A program made the translations under genes and the position numbers. From the NCBI GenBank assembly GCA_014728035.1, contig WJMJ01000059.1:310001-374000 (forward strand): a DNA stretch of 64,000 nt. The letters run 5' to 3'. A model generated the notes under the pieces. It saw only the letters and a list, made by a program, of their open reading frames with translations, had not been told where the DNA came from and ran no database searches. The stretch's first letter is position 1. Every line of letters starts with the position of its first letter. Below are positions 1-8,537 of this stretch, piece by piece. This DNA comes from Promethearchaeota archaeon. Lineage in GTDB: Archaea; Asgardarchaeota; Thorarchaeia; Thorarchaeales; Thorarchaeaceae.

Positions 1-1907
1 TCATGAGTGCTACCCCCTTCTGTAGACAATGTTGGTGTGTCAGCTGCTAACTCCATTTCTCTCAAGGTTGATGCAATTCCCGCATAGTACCCATCTTGTT
101 CAATTAATTCTTCATGAGATCCAATCTCTACAATTCTACCCTTCTCCATCATGACTATCAAGTCTGCATTTCGAATTGTGCTTAGACGATGAGTTATAAT
201 GAACGTGGTTCTTCCAATCATTAGCTTTTCCAAAGCTTGCTGTATTAGAGCTTCAGTTTTGGCATCAACAGAACTAGTCGAGTCATCCAGAATCAAAATT
301 TTCGGATCTGCTACAAGGGCTCGAGCAATTGCAATTCTTTGTTTTTGACCCCCACTCAATGTGACACCTCTTTCCCCAATTGTTGAGTCGTATCCTTCAT
401 CAAGACTAGATATGAAGTCATGAATGTTTGCTGACTTTGCAGCCGACTCTATTTCTTCAAATGGACAATTTGGTTTTGCAAAAGCAATATTTTCTCCAAT
501 CGTGGCTGAGAATAAGAAGGGATCCTGATGTACCATTCCAATATTCATTCTCAAATCTTCTAAACGATAATTTCTAACATCTTCTCCATCAATACGAACA
601 TGACCTGGTTCTCGAATCTGGTATGCTTTTCCCTCAATGACAATAGCTCCATGCTGTTCCTTGTGTTTTTCCCCATCAACTTCCACTGTATTATCTTCTT
701 GAATATGGTATATTTTATCATCGATTTCAACAGTAGGTCTATCATCCACATCATAGAATCTGGGAATCAAATTCATAAGACTCGTTTTTCCTGAACCGGT
801 TCCTCCTAGCAGTGCTACAACCTGTCCTGGCCTAGCAGTAAAATGAATATCTTTGAGGATGAACTTATCATCATGATAACTGAAGTAGACATGTTCAAAG
901 TCCACTTTGCCCTTGAATCTATCAATCTCAATTGGTTCTTCTGGATTCAATAATTCATCACGGTGGTCTAAGATGTAAAATGTTCTCTCACCGGCTGCAT
1001 CAGCTCTCTGATACATTCCAACACCCCAACTGAGGAATCTTGCAGGAAGTATGAGCATTCCTACAAGTGTAATATATCCTGTAAATACTCCGTAGCTCAT
1101 GGACCCCATTAAGAATTGAAGCCCCCCATAATATATGATGAAGCCTGTGGCAATTCCAAAAACGGTTGGCAGTAAGGGTCGATAGAATGAAAGAAGTCTA
1201 AGCGCTTCAGTTCTTTCTTCGAGAAATCTATAATTCTCTTTTTCGACTCGTTCAAATTCTCGCTCTGAAGCAGCATACGACTTTACAACTTTCATGCCTA
1301 CAATATTTTCTGCTAGAACCGAACTAAGTGTGCCATATTGTTCTCTAGCTGAATAGAATACTGGTCTAACTTTTTTGGCGAATACGTAAATGAATGCACC
1401 CGCAAATGGAATAAGTGCAAGAAGATACAAGGTCAGATCCAAATTTAACCATAGCATAACTATGTATGTTCCAATCATTTGAGCCAAACCAATCAGTATT
1501 ACTCTATATCCCCAGAAGAGAAACTCTCTCATTGTTGTCACGTCAGTAGTTACTCTTGCTAGTAGTTGTCCTGTTTCATTCTGGTCGTAAAACGATAGGT
1601 CTTTCTCCATCAGAGAATCGTAAAGTTCCCCTCTAAGGTCGTAGATTACTTTCTGTGCCGTAATAGCTGCTCCGTATCTTCCACCTATATCAAATAAAGC
1701 ATATAGTAGTGTGAGAGCTAGATATGTTAGTGCAAGTTGAATTACGATATTGTAGTTTCCGGAGGGTATAGCCGTATCGATAATTTCTACTATCACTAAT
1801 GGGGTTAGCAGATTGAAAACCGTACCTATTACTGCCGATGTCAAAAACCCAAAAAATAGTGGCTTATGCTTTAATGCATAATTTGTAAGACGAGATACGT
1901 ACCCCAT
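1..1907 (-). CDS. ABC exporter half-transporter (membrane domain fused to ATPase), C-terminus cut by window edge
   Basis: About 635 codons are visible; the frame is still open at base 1. The N-terminal ~330 residues are the multi-span domain of a type IV (ABCB-like) exporter. The ATPase follows with Walker A GGTGSGKTS (~367-375), Q-loop MVHQDPFLF, signature LSGGQKQR (~517), Walker B ILILDD (~537) and H-loop ITHRLS. The residue after the Walker B Asp is Asp, not the catalytic Glu. Such a degenerate site is typical of one subunit of heterodimeric exporters, so I infer a partner gene just beyond the left edge. About 46 extra residues (bases 609-746) sit between the Walker A helix and the Q-loop. 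The ATG at 1905-1907 begins MGYVSRLT. Substrate unknown. Confidence 0.93.
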   Translation of the reverse strand, partial: MGYVSRLTNYALKHKPLFFGFLTSAVIGTVFNLLTPLVIVEIIDTAIPSGNYNIVIQLALTYLALTLLYALFDIGGRYGAAITAQKVIYDLRGELYDSLMEKDLSFYDQNETGQLLARVTTDVTTMREFLFWGYRVILIGLAQMIGTYIVMLWLNLDLTLYLLALIPFAGAFIYVFAKKVRPVFYSAREQYGTLSSVLAENIVGMKVVKSYAASEREFERVEKENYRFLEERTEALRLLSFYRPLLPTVFGIATGFIIYYGGLQFLMGSMSYGVFTGYITLVGMLILPARFLSWGVGMYQRADAAGERTFYILDHRDELLNPEEPIEIDRFKGKVDFEHVYFSYHDDKFILKDIHFTARPGQVVALLGGTGSGKTSLMNLIPRFYDVDDRPTVEIDDKIYHIQEDNTVEVDGEKHKEQHGAIVIEGKAYQIREPGHVRIDGEDVRNYRLEDLRMNIGMVHQDPFLFSATIGENIAFAKPNCPFEEIESAAKSANIHDFISSLDEGYDSTIGERGVTLSGGQKQRIAIARALVADPKILILDDSTSSVDAKTEALIQQALEKLMIGRTTFIITHRLSTIRNADLIVMMEKGRIVEIGSHEELIEQDGYYAGIASTLREMELAADTPTLSTEGGSTH

Positions 1908-1985
1908 TTTCAAAGTCCCACCTTTTGGTGCTCCTGGCTTGATGATAAGGATTGTGTAGTATACACAGTATTTTCGTTTTATGGT

Positions 1986-2405
1986 TTATTCGACACACAA
2001 ATCTGAGAGAGTTCCACCGATTTTATTACATTTTTTGAGGTCAATTTCACTGGGTTGATCTTTGACCTTCAATGGTGTTTCAATTGCTGGAATACCCCCT
2101 CGCTCCTTTAATGCATCCATTATCATGTCTGGCGCCTCACCACTCCATCCATATGAACCAAATGCGAATACTGCCAATCCATTCCTAAGCTCTATTTCAC
2201 TTAGCAAATTTCTGACCTTCGGTAAAGGTCTTTTCATTCTTGTTGAGCTTCCAACCGCTAAAACGCACACGTTCTCAAGCCCTGCAAAATTTTCAGCTGG
2301 CAAGACCGTGCAATTCTTTCCCTTATCTATTACTCCTTCGCAGATAGCTTCTGCCATAGCTTTTGTTCGCCCTCTCGTGCTTTCGTAGATGACAAGAACC
2401 TTCAT
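1986..2405 (-). CDS. Flavodoxin-family protein
   Basis: About 139 residues, the normal length of a stand-alone flavodoxin. It opens with the classic first strand and FMN phosphate loop, MKVLVIYESTRGRTKAMAEA, and has the second FMN-contacting loop FAFGSYGWSGEA. A longer reading frame reaches 2468, but the extra N-terminus is basic and precedes the conserved first strand, so the ATG at 2405 is preferred. Expected role: FMN-dependent one-electron carrier in the cytoplasm. It lies downstream of the ABC exporter start on the same strand orientation but separated from it by about 80 bases. Redox partner unknown. Confidence 0.88.
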   Translation of the reverse strand: MKVLVIYESTRGRTKAMAEAICEGVIDKGKNCTVLPAENFAGLENVCVLAVGSSTRMKRPLPKVRNLLSEIELRNGLAVFAFGSYGWSGEAPDMIMDALKERGGIPAIETPLKVKDQPSEIDLKKCNKIGGTLSDLCVE

Positions 2406-2567
2406 GAAAATCAAAGTAGTCAAGCATTTTCTACTCAAAAGCTTTCTGAAACCGATACGCATAGACAAATTTGTTCATTTTGTGTGATTGATAGGAGAAT
2501 TATAATATGTGTAAATGCTGTTAGAAACATACTAGGTTTCAAAACTATTCATTGAGGTATCAGAGCA

Positions 2568-3251
2568 ATGGAACTTTCCTCGCAGGTTGTATCAGACATC
2601 AAACGAAAGGCAAGTAAAATATGTGATTTGCTCATTGCAAACTATGGTGAAACTGTTTCTTCTAAGCAAAGACCTCCCCTTGATGAATTGGTTTATACAA
2701 TTCTTAGCCAAAATACAACTGATGAGAATGCTGAAATCGCCTATCAAAACCTATTGGTTGAATTTCCGACGTGGGAACAAGTCATTGAAGCACCAGTAAA
2801 GACTATACAGAATCTTATTTTTCCATCCGGTTTTTACAAGGTAAAAACAAAACGAATTAAACGTACGTTGAAAGAGATAAAGAAACGAGTGGGAAAATTA
2901 GACCTAGATCTTCTTCAAGAAATGGAAATCGAAGATGCAAAAGAATGGCTAACTTCTTTACATGGGGTAGGACAAAAAACCGCTGCAATTGTCCTATTGT
3001 TCTGTTTTAGAAAACCTGTAGTTCCTGTTGACACGCATGTATATCGAGTTACTAAACGACTTGGTGTTGTACCTGATGATTATTCCAATGATAGCGCTCA
3101 GATATTTCTTGAAGCGATTTTACCACGCTATTGTATATTCTCTCTCAACCATAATCTTGTGACCCATGGACGACAAATCTGCAAATCCAGAACTCCTTTG
3201 TGTGAGGAATGTTTTCTGAACCATCTTTGTGAATACTATTTATCTCAATAA
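2568..3251 (+). CDS. nth: Endonuclease III (DNA glycosylase/AP lyase)
   Basis: A 227-residue protein of standard length for the family. The helix-hairpin-helix LHGVGQKTA carries the catalytic Lys (K137), and the conserved Asp is in VPVDTHVYR (D155). The C-terminal iron-sulfur loop has cysteines 205, 212, 215 and 221 in the exact C-X6-C-X2-C-X5-C spacing of Nth. Role: base-excision repair, removing oxidised pyrimidines and cleaving the abasic site. It is monocistronic, with a TATA-like stretch about 60 bases upstream and GAGGTAT before the ATG. All active-site and cluster residues are present, so it should be functional. Confidence 0.97.
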   Translation: MELSSQVVSDIKRKASKICDLLIANYGETVSSKQRPPLDELVYTILSQNTTDENAEIAYQNLLVEFPTWEQVIEAPVKTIQNLIFPSGFYKVKTKRIKRTLKEIKKRVGKLDLDLLQEMEIEDAKEWLTSLHGVGQKTAAIVLLFCFRKPVVPVDTHVYRVTKRLGVVPDDYSNDSAQIFLEAILPRYCIFSLNHNLVTHGRQICKSRTPLCEECFLNHLCEYYLSQ

Positions 3252-3358
3252 TCATTAGACCTTTTTTGTCCCTAGCAACATATTCAATAGTCAGAGTAGA
3301 CCTCCTTCATTTGTTCAAGTCACAACCTATACAAACATAGCAATTTGGAGTGTCGCTT

Positions 3359-4747
3359 GTGGAATTATTACTAGAAATTACCCCTTTACTCATCATTGGA
3401 GTTTCTCTTGTTCTTGCATTTGTCGGTGCAGAGGTTATGAAAAGAGCAGGCATCCCTCAGATTCTGGGATTCATGATTGCAGGATTAATACTTGGAATGA
3501 CTGGTTTCTTTAATGACGAGATTAGGAATTCTTTATTTCCATTAGTTGAGCTAGCACTAGGACTTATTGGATATAACATAGGGCTTGAAATCAGGAAAGA
3601 AGTCTTCAAAGGTCAAGTTCGAAAGATGTCTTTAATTCTAATAATGGAATCGATACTCACCTTTGTATTGGTTTCAGTGCTTGCATATATAATTCTAGAA
3701 TTTTTCGGTATTGCTGCTGGATGGGGAATAAATCCTTGGTTTATCGCTATTGTGTTTGGAGCTTTAGCTAGCGCAACTGACCCAGCTTCCACTGTTATGG
3801 TAATTTGGGAGCGGCATTGTAAAGGCAATCTAACTGATACTTTGATGTTTGTACTTGCACTGGACGACGTAATAGCTATTCTTCTTGCAAACATAACCAT
3901 TGCAGTTGCCATATCTGCTTTTTCCACTGCTGGAACAATCGCACTCTCAGAAACTTTGTTTCATACACTAGTTGAAGTTGTTGGGTCGAGTGCACTTGGT
4001 GCAATAGTTGGTGCAAGTCTAGTCTATTTCATTAATCGAGAAGATGACAGACGTGCTTTGCTTGAGTTTGAGCTTGGAATGATTATTCTACTTGTAGGAG
4101 TTACTGCAGTACTGGGTCTCAGTTCCATATTATCCTGTATGGTATTTGGATTCATTGTTGGAAATTACGTAGAACAATCAAAAGACCCAGTTAGTCATAC
4201 ACTGAAGACTGTAATGAGTCCCGTAGTAATGATCTTTTTTGTTATTGTGGGCGCCTCAATTGATTTAGCCCAGATTGCAGGCATTGCTGCAATCATTTTA
4301 GCAGTAGTATATGTTGCTGGAAGAAGCTTTGCAAAATACTTTGGTTCGTATGTTGGTTCCACGTTAGCCAAGATGCCAAAACTAACAACCAGATATATTG
4401 GCTTTTGTTTGATGTCACAAGCTGGTGTTGCCGTTGGATTGTCACTTGTCATAGAAGAGGCATTTCTAGGAATTGGTACTCCCGAGGCCCAAGCTGCTGG
4501 AGTCTTGATTCTAAATATTGTAGCCCTTACTACAATGATTCTCCAGGTATTTGGTCCTATTTCTGCCAGTGAAGGCTTACGAAAAGCCGGAGAGTATCCT
4601 GAATTTCTCGAACCTGGCTATACTGAGATGTTCGAGTTTTATCGACGATGTATTGACTGTCCAATGGGCAATACCTCGGACCATGATTTTCTTGGTGAGC
4701 CCACCGAGGAACGAATTGAGGATATGCCAGAGGATTACAGAACCTGA
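3359..4747 (+). CDS. Cation/proton antiporter, CPA2-like (copy 1)
   Basis: About 462 residues, roughly 12-13 membrane spans, in the monovalent cation:proton antiporter superfamily. Family signs are AGIPQILGFMIAGLILG at the N-terminus, ALASATDPAS in the middle, and the LALDDVIAI motif. The paired Asp (DD) resembles electrogenic Na+/H+ exchangers (NhaA/NapA) rather than the QD of Kef. There is no TrkA regulatory domain; the tail is short and acidic. A GTG at 3350 is possible, but GGAG at 3347-3350 sits eight bases before the GTG at 3359, which also matches the start of the paralogue at 8538. Ion unknown; Na+ is the likeliest. Confidence 0.92.
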   Translation: MELLLEITPLLIIGVSLVLAFVGAEVMKRAGIPQILGFMIAGLILGMTGFFNDEIRNSLFPLVELALGLIGYNIGLEIRKEVFKGQVRKMSLILIMESILTFVLVSVLAYIILEFFGIAAGWGINPWFIAIVFGALASATDPASTVMVIWERHCKGNLTDTLMFVLALDDVIAILLANITIAVAISAFSTAGTIALSETLFHTLVEVVGSSALGAIVGASLVYFINREDDRRALLEFELGMIILLVGVTAVLGLSSILSCMVFGFIVGNYVEQSKDPVSHTLKTVMSPVVMIFFVIVGASIDLAQIAGIAAIILAVVYVAGRSFAKYFGSYVGSTLAKMPKLTTRYIGFCLMSQAGVAVGLSLVIEEAFLGIGTPEAQAAGVLILNIVALTTMILQVFGPISASEGLRKAGEYPEFLEPGYTEMFEFYRRCIDCPMGNTSDHDFLGEPTEERIEDMPEDYRT

Positions 4748-4797
4748 CCAATAGAGTCATGAATCAATATACTATATGCTTGGAGTAGTTGATAATC

Positions 4798-5091
4798 ATG
4801 GCTGAATCGGAATGTATTCGTGAGACACCGTGGAGTGTCAAGATTAGGGTCATTAAACAAAAAGGTAGTTGTGTTGTCGGACATGAAGTAGATGATGAAA
4901 TCTTCATTACTGATTCTGGAGTAGAAGGAAAAATTTGTATCAGTTTACTCTACTCAGTATTGCCCAAAGTATATGCTATGATGTATAATGCACGATTTCC
5001 TTGGTTACAAAACCAGTGCAAAGCAACTCATGCTTGTCCTGATGCACATAATCCTCTTGTTGTAGAGTTAACTAGAATTGATTCAGACTAG
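4798..5091 (+). CDS. TIGR04076-like small protein (copy 1)
   Basis: 97 residues. The C-terminal block HACPDAHNPLVVELTRI matches the CPDxHNPVVFELRR ending I associate with the TIGR04076 family, whose function is unknown. The VKIRVIKQKGSC start followed by VGHEVDD is also family-like. A second copy lies at 14794-15090. An in-frame TTG at 4789 is only three bases from the GGAG, so the ATG at 4798 is preferred. The last nine bases overlap the convergent zinc-ribbon gene. The repeated Cys and His residues could bind metal, but no reaction is known. Confidence 0.8.
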   Translation: MAESECIRETPWSVKIRVIKQKGSCVVGHEVDDEIFITDSGVEGKICISLLYSVLPKVYAMMYNARFPWLQNQCKATHACPDAHNPLVVELTRIDSD

Positions 5092-5439
5092 TTCTTCTTC
5101 AGCATCCTCTTGAGGTTGTTGTTCTCTAAGCTCAGGGAATGCGGACTCGAGGTCTCGAAGCACCGCTTCTGATAAATCTCTATTTGACATAACTGCTAGA
5201 TTTCGTCCATACCATCCACAATCTAGGCAATAATATGCGGGTTGAAATGATCCAATATAACCCAAGTCATGATAAGAAGTCAAGTCCACAATTCTGGCAC
5301 TTTTGCAATTTGGGCAGACTGGAAAATCCGCAGAGATGCCTTTTCTCTTTAATCTATCAAGCGCTTCTCTCACAGCTCGAAGTCTTCTTAGCTCGATTAA
5401 TTCTCTTTTAGAGAGTATGCCACCAGTGAATTGTGTCAT
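5083..5439 (-). CDS. Zinc-ribbon protein with acidic tail
   Basis: 118 residues. A basic N-terminal helix (KRELIELRRLRAVREALDRL) leads into a Cys4 zinc ribbon: CPNC then, 28 residues later, CLDC. The chain ends in a Glu-rich tail. A start at 5463 is possible, but AAGGT lies about ten bases before the ATG at 5439. The 3' end overlaps the convergent TIGR04076-like gene by nine bases. The ribbon suggests nucleic-acid or protein binding; no family assignment is possible by eye. Confidence 0.75.
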   Translation of the reverse strand: MTQFTGGILSKRELIELRRLRAVREALDRLKRKGISADFPVCPNCKSARIVDLTSYHDLGYIGSFQPAYYCLDCGWYGRNLAVMSNRDLSEAVLRDLESAFPELREQQPQEDAEEELV

Positions 5440-5500
5440 TTGAATCAATACCTTCTGAAACAAATTTGAATAAACAACTTAGCTTATTCTATTTATTGTA

Positions 5501-5947
5501 CTAGGAAGCACTAGGCATGATCTGAACCATAAACGCAATAATTCCCAACAGATAGGCAATTAACCATAATATCAAAGTACTAATCATTAGTGGTCTTGTT
5601 CTCTTCAACAATTTCAATGGCATATCCTTTCTAGTTAGAAAAATTATTGAGAGAATTATCCCAAATGTTACGGCCAGTATGCCCACCAAATCATGGACAA
5701 TTTGATACCCGTTAGCTACTAAATCCATAAACGCTCCTTCTGCAGCAAGTGTGGCTGCTCTTGGAATCATCCAAGCTCCAACAGTAATTGAGTGGATTAG
5801 TACTACTGAATAGACCGCTTTGTGGTGTAAATCAAAATGCATCCGTCTAGCACCAAAGTACCACCCTATTGTTATTATCACAAATAGAATTGATTCAACT
5901 ATCATAATGATTGTAGCAATTTCTAGACTTTGACTCATTATTTGCAC
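5501..5947 (-). CDS. Four-span membrane protein, DUF420-like
   Basis: 148 residues with four predicted membrane spans and conserved-looking histidines (DLHHKAVYSVVLIHS, YQIVHDLVG). The layout is reminiscent of DUF420 membrane proteins linked to haem-copper oxidase biogenesis in other organisms, but that is only a resemblance. The GTG start at 5947 shares a base with the stop of the upstream gene, and the GGAGG sits inside that gene's last codons, so translation is probably coupled. It is the last gene of a unit that begins with the longin-like protein at 7774. Confidence 0.7.
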   Translation of the reverse strand: MQIMSQSLEIATIIMIVESILFVIITIGWYFGARRMHFDLHHKAVYSVVLIHSITVGAWMIPRAATLAAEGAFMDLVANGYQIVHDLVGILAVTFGIILSIIFLTRKDMPLKLLKRTRPLMISTLILWLIAYLLGIIAFMVQIMPSAS

Positions 5948-6684
5948 TATTTTTCCTCCTTGATTGCAATATCACTGACACTGCCTGTTGTAGTAAATAG
6001 ACTTGACGAGAGCAACGCTTCCCTTCCTTGATGTGCTGTGACAATGGCAGATGCAATCATTCCCCATGGACAAAATCGCACATCCAGATTTCGATATGCT
6101 TCTGAGTCATGAATTCTAGCAAAGGCGCATCGGTTTGCAGCAATAGTGACTTTGTTTTTGTCATATTTCACTCTTGCATATCCAACAAAATCGTGCTCCT
6201 TTATGAAATCCACATAAGCCTCTAATTTTTCTTTTAGCGGCGCTGTTGGATTTAACATACGTTCTGGAAGGTATGCAGAGAGAATATCTGACATTCTCAT
6301 AAATACATAGTTTTTGATTGCTGCTTCTCCAAGAATCTCGATGAAGACACTCTCGTAACCAAATATAGCTGCTCGTAATTTCCAGATGTCCTCCATAGTC
6401 AGGTCTTGTACTGACCCTTTATCAAACGCCTGATCCACTTTCTTCTTGAAATTCTCCATGAACTTCTTGAGTTCCGAACTCAGTGTATCTGAATCAGTTT
6501 CCTCTGAGAATGCCTCCGGTAGAAACTCCTTTACATAGTAGACCATTCTTGGAAGTACGTGATCCTCAAGGACGTCTGGCCCTATAAGCTCTGTACCCAC
6601 AGCTTCGTAAGCGTCTAGAATGCCTTTGTACAGAAAAACTGCTTCCATTGCAGCATTTTCAGGCTCGCTTTGTTGTGATTGCAT
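5947..6684 (-). CDS. Conserved-looking soluble protein with C-terminal Cys motif, unknown function
   Basis: 245 residues, soluble. The first 160 residues are mostly helical. The C-terminal part has a beta-rich block with two cysteines (ANRCAFARIHDS, then RFCPWGMIASAIVTA) that looks like a ligand- or metal-binding pocket, faintly like V4R-type domains. I cannot name a family. GGGGT precedes the ATG, and the stop overlaps the start of the downstream membrane gene. Position suggests it works with the longin-like protein upstream and the membrane protein downstream. Confidence 0.72.
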   Translation of the reverse strand: MQSQQSEPENAAMEAVFLYKGILDAYEAVGTELIGPDVLEDHVLPRMVYYVKEFLPEAFSEETDSDTLSSELKKFMENFKKKVDQAFDKGSVQDLTMEDIWKLRAAIFGYESVFIEILGEAAIKNYVFMRMSDILSAYLPERMLNPTAPLKEKLEAYVDFIKEHDFVGYARVKYDKNKVTIAANRCAFARIHDSEAYRNLDVRFCPWGMIASAIVTAHQGREALLSSSLFTTTGSVSDIAIKEEK

Positions 6685-6751
6685 CTTTACCCCATCTCAA
6701 CTTAGGCAACTTATCACACATAGATGCGGCCACTAAAATGTCTACCTCTTT

Positions 6752-7774
6752 CTAGGATAGGTTCTCTATAATTATATGACTTCCATCATTACTTCTTTCA
6801 AATCTAAGAATTTGAATTGTTTTCTCAATTTGGATAATCATACACTTTTGGATAGCTCTTCTTAAGAGAGAACGGAATACTCCCTCAACATTGTTCAACA
6901 AAGTAGAGAAAAATACAGGAGCCATTGAGGAGAATTCTTTCCCTTTCTTGTGGGTTAGTTGTCCATTTTTACTAAGTATTGCCTTACTGACGACATGTGT
7001 ATCATCTATTTTTTCCATGTTTGCTTCAGTATCATCCAAATAACAGATTTCAGCTGTTACTTTGACAAGGTCTTTTGGTGAAATTCGGATTGCACCTGTA
7101 GCAACTCCCAGCAATTTCCCATTATGGCATATAGTTGCGGAATAATTCGGTGATTGCATTATAAGATACTCATATGATTCCATAATCTCTAATTTTGAAA
7201 TTGCACGCATTATTGTTGAATGTGCCAATAGAACTTCTCGTACCTGCTCTGGCTTGAAGAGTGGCTTGGGGCGAGCAAATCTGGCAAGAGTCTTTTTTTC
7301 TTCAATATCTACGACAAAGGCAAGAGGAACATCAGTACGACTAGATAGCACATTTTCCATATATTCTCCTATAATTTCGCTTCCAAAGAATTGGCTTGCC
7401 AGTCGAGCTATCTTATTACTGATACGTTCTTGCTCGTCTTTTTTCATTACTTCTCCTTGTCCCTCTGGGATATTTGCGTGCTGAAGAATATCTTGTATCT
7501 TCTCAAGTATGCGGGAAGCTAATTTTCCTGAAGTTTGTTTTTCGAAGACCCCTACTACTACCGCTTTTCCTTCATGGCATGGAATGAATTGGAAAAACTC
7601 GCTTTCCGTTGAGAATGATTGTAATGCGTCAGACCTTGTCTGTTCACTGAAATCTCGAATCGCGCTCATTAACCCTGATGAAAGGACTGCTTGGTCACTA
7701 TTACTTGTTTCCGTATCGATATCATAATGATAAATGAGCATTCCGTCTTCAATGAGATAGACTTCTTTTAGCAT
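6752..7774 (-). CDS. Longin/roadblock-like domain protein, probable small-GTPase partner
   Basis: 340 residues. It opens with the pattern of Asgard longin/roadblock-like domains: first strand MLKEVYLIEDGMLIYHYD, a helix (LSSGLMSAIRDFSEQ), then strands ending KAVVVGVFE. A second block (LAFVVDIEEKKTLARF, helix, then YLIMQSPNYSATICHNGKLL) may be a second similar domain. In eukaryotes such folds form platforms or exchange factors for small GTPases; that role here is inference. A TTG at 7816 and ATG at 7780 are alternatives, but GGAAG is seven bases before the ATG at 7774. The downstream genes at 6684 and 5947 follow closely on the same strand. Confidence 0.78.
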   Translation of the reverse strand: MLKEVYLIEDGMLIYHYDIDTETSNSDQAVLSSGLMSAIRDFSEQTRSDALQSFSTESEFFQFIPCHEGKAVVVGVFEKQTSGKLASRILEKIQDILQHANIPEGQGEVMKKDEQERISNKIARLASQFFGSEIIGEYMENVLSSRTDVPLAFVVDIEEKKTLARFARPKPLFKPEQVREVLLAHSTIMRAISKLEIMESYEYLIMQSPNYSATICHNGKLLGVATGAIRISPKDLVKVTAEICYLDDTEANMEKIDDTHVVSKAILSKNGQLTHKKGKEFSSMAPVFFSTLLNNVEGVFRSLLRRAIQKCMIIQIEKTIQILRFERSNDGSHIIIENLS

Positions 7775-7887
7775 AGCCATACTTCCAAATTTGTTCTGAT
7801 TATGGTATGAATTCAACTATTGTAGAGATTGCTGATGACGTTATATTATTTACCAAAATTTCATACCTCTAAGTGGGAGATTAATAT

Positions 7888-8385
7888 ATGGAACATCATA
7901 CATTCATAAAATTGATTGCAGCAGAAACAAAAACTTGGCGAGATATGGAATTAACCTTGATGGAGAAAGAAGGTTGGATAGATTTATCATATCGTCCTCG
8001 AAACAACATGTCTTCTCTTGGTTGGGTCCTAGCTCATCAAGCTATGGTGCTTGATTATACTCTTAACACACTCATTCTTGGAGATAAGCCAGTTAATCCT
8101 GAGATATTCTCAAAATATCGTCCAGGAACGGATGGCAGCTGGGATGGTATATCCCTTAAAGATATTCTTGAACTGTATGACTCTCTCGAAACAAATTTCT
8201 TGGAATGGGCTAAGTCTGCTACAGTCCAAGATTTTTCAAGAGTGGTTTCCGGTGATTCTATCCCCTCCTTCTTTTGTGGAAAGACTGTTCTTGAGATTAT
8301 CCTAAGCACATTCACACATCTTGATTATCATACTGGGCATCTTAGTGCAATTAGAAAAGATTGGCTATCAACAAGGACCTCGTAG
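7888..8385 (+). CDS. DinB/DUF664-like four-helix protein
   Basis: 165 residues, the usual length for a DinB-like bundle. The three metal-ligand histidines expected for the fold appear as WVLAHQA near residue 50 and HLDYHTGHL near residue 145. Members include mycothiol- or bacillithiol-type thiol transferases and many uncharacterised metal proteins, so the substrate is open. GGGAG lies eight bases before the ATG. It is transcribed divergently from the longin-like gene and stands alone before the second antiporter. Confidence 0.83.
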   Translation: MEHHTFIKLIAAETKTWRDMELTLMEKEGWIDLSYRPRNNMSSLGWVLAHQAMVLDYTLNTLILGDKPVNPEIFSKYRPGTDGSWDGISLKDILELYDSLETNFLEWAKSATVQDFSRVVSGDSIPSFFCGKTVLEIILSTFTHLDYHTGHLSAIRKDWLSTRTS

Positions 8386-8537
8386 TATTCTTTAATCATG
8401 ACCTGTTGATGCAAATCTAATTCGTCTATACATATCCGAATAGAGTTAATATTTGTAAGTTATTTAATATCTGATAACAGAAAATTACATGAAAACTGGG
8501 GACCTGTAATTTTACTCTGCAGAAATGGTGAAATTAG

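Noticed and set aside
587-754. Short frames on both strands inside the ABC transporter gene
   Set aside because: Shadows; the transporter frame is continuous through this region, including the insert.
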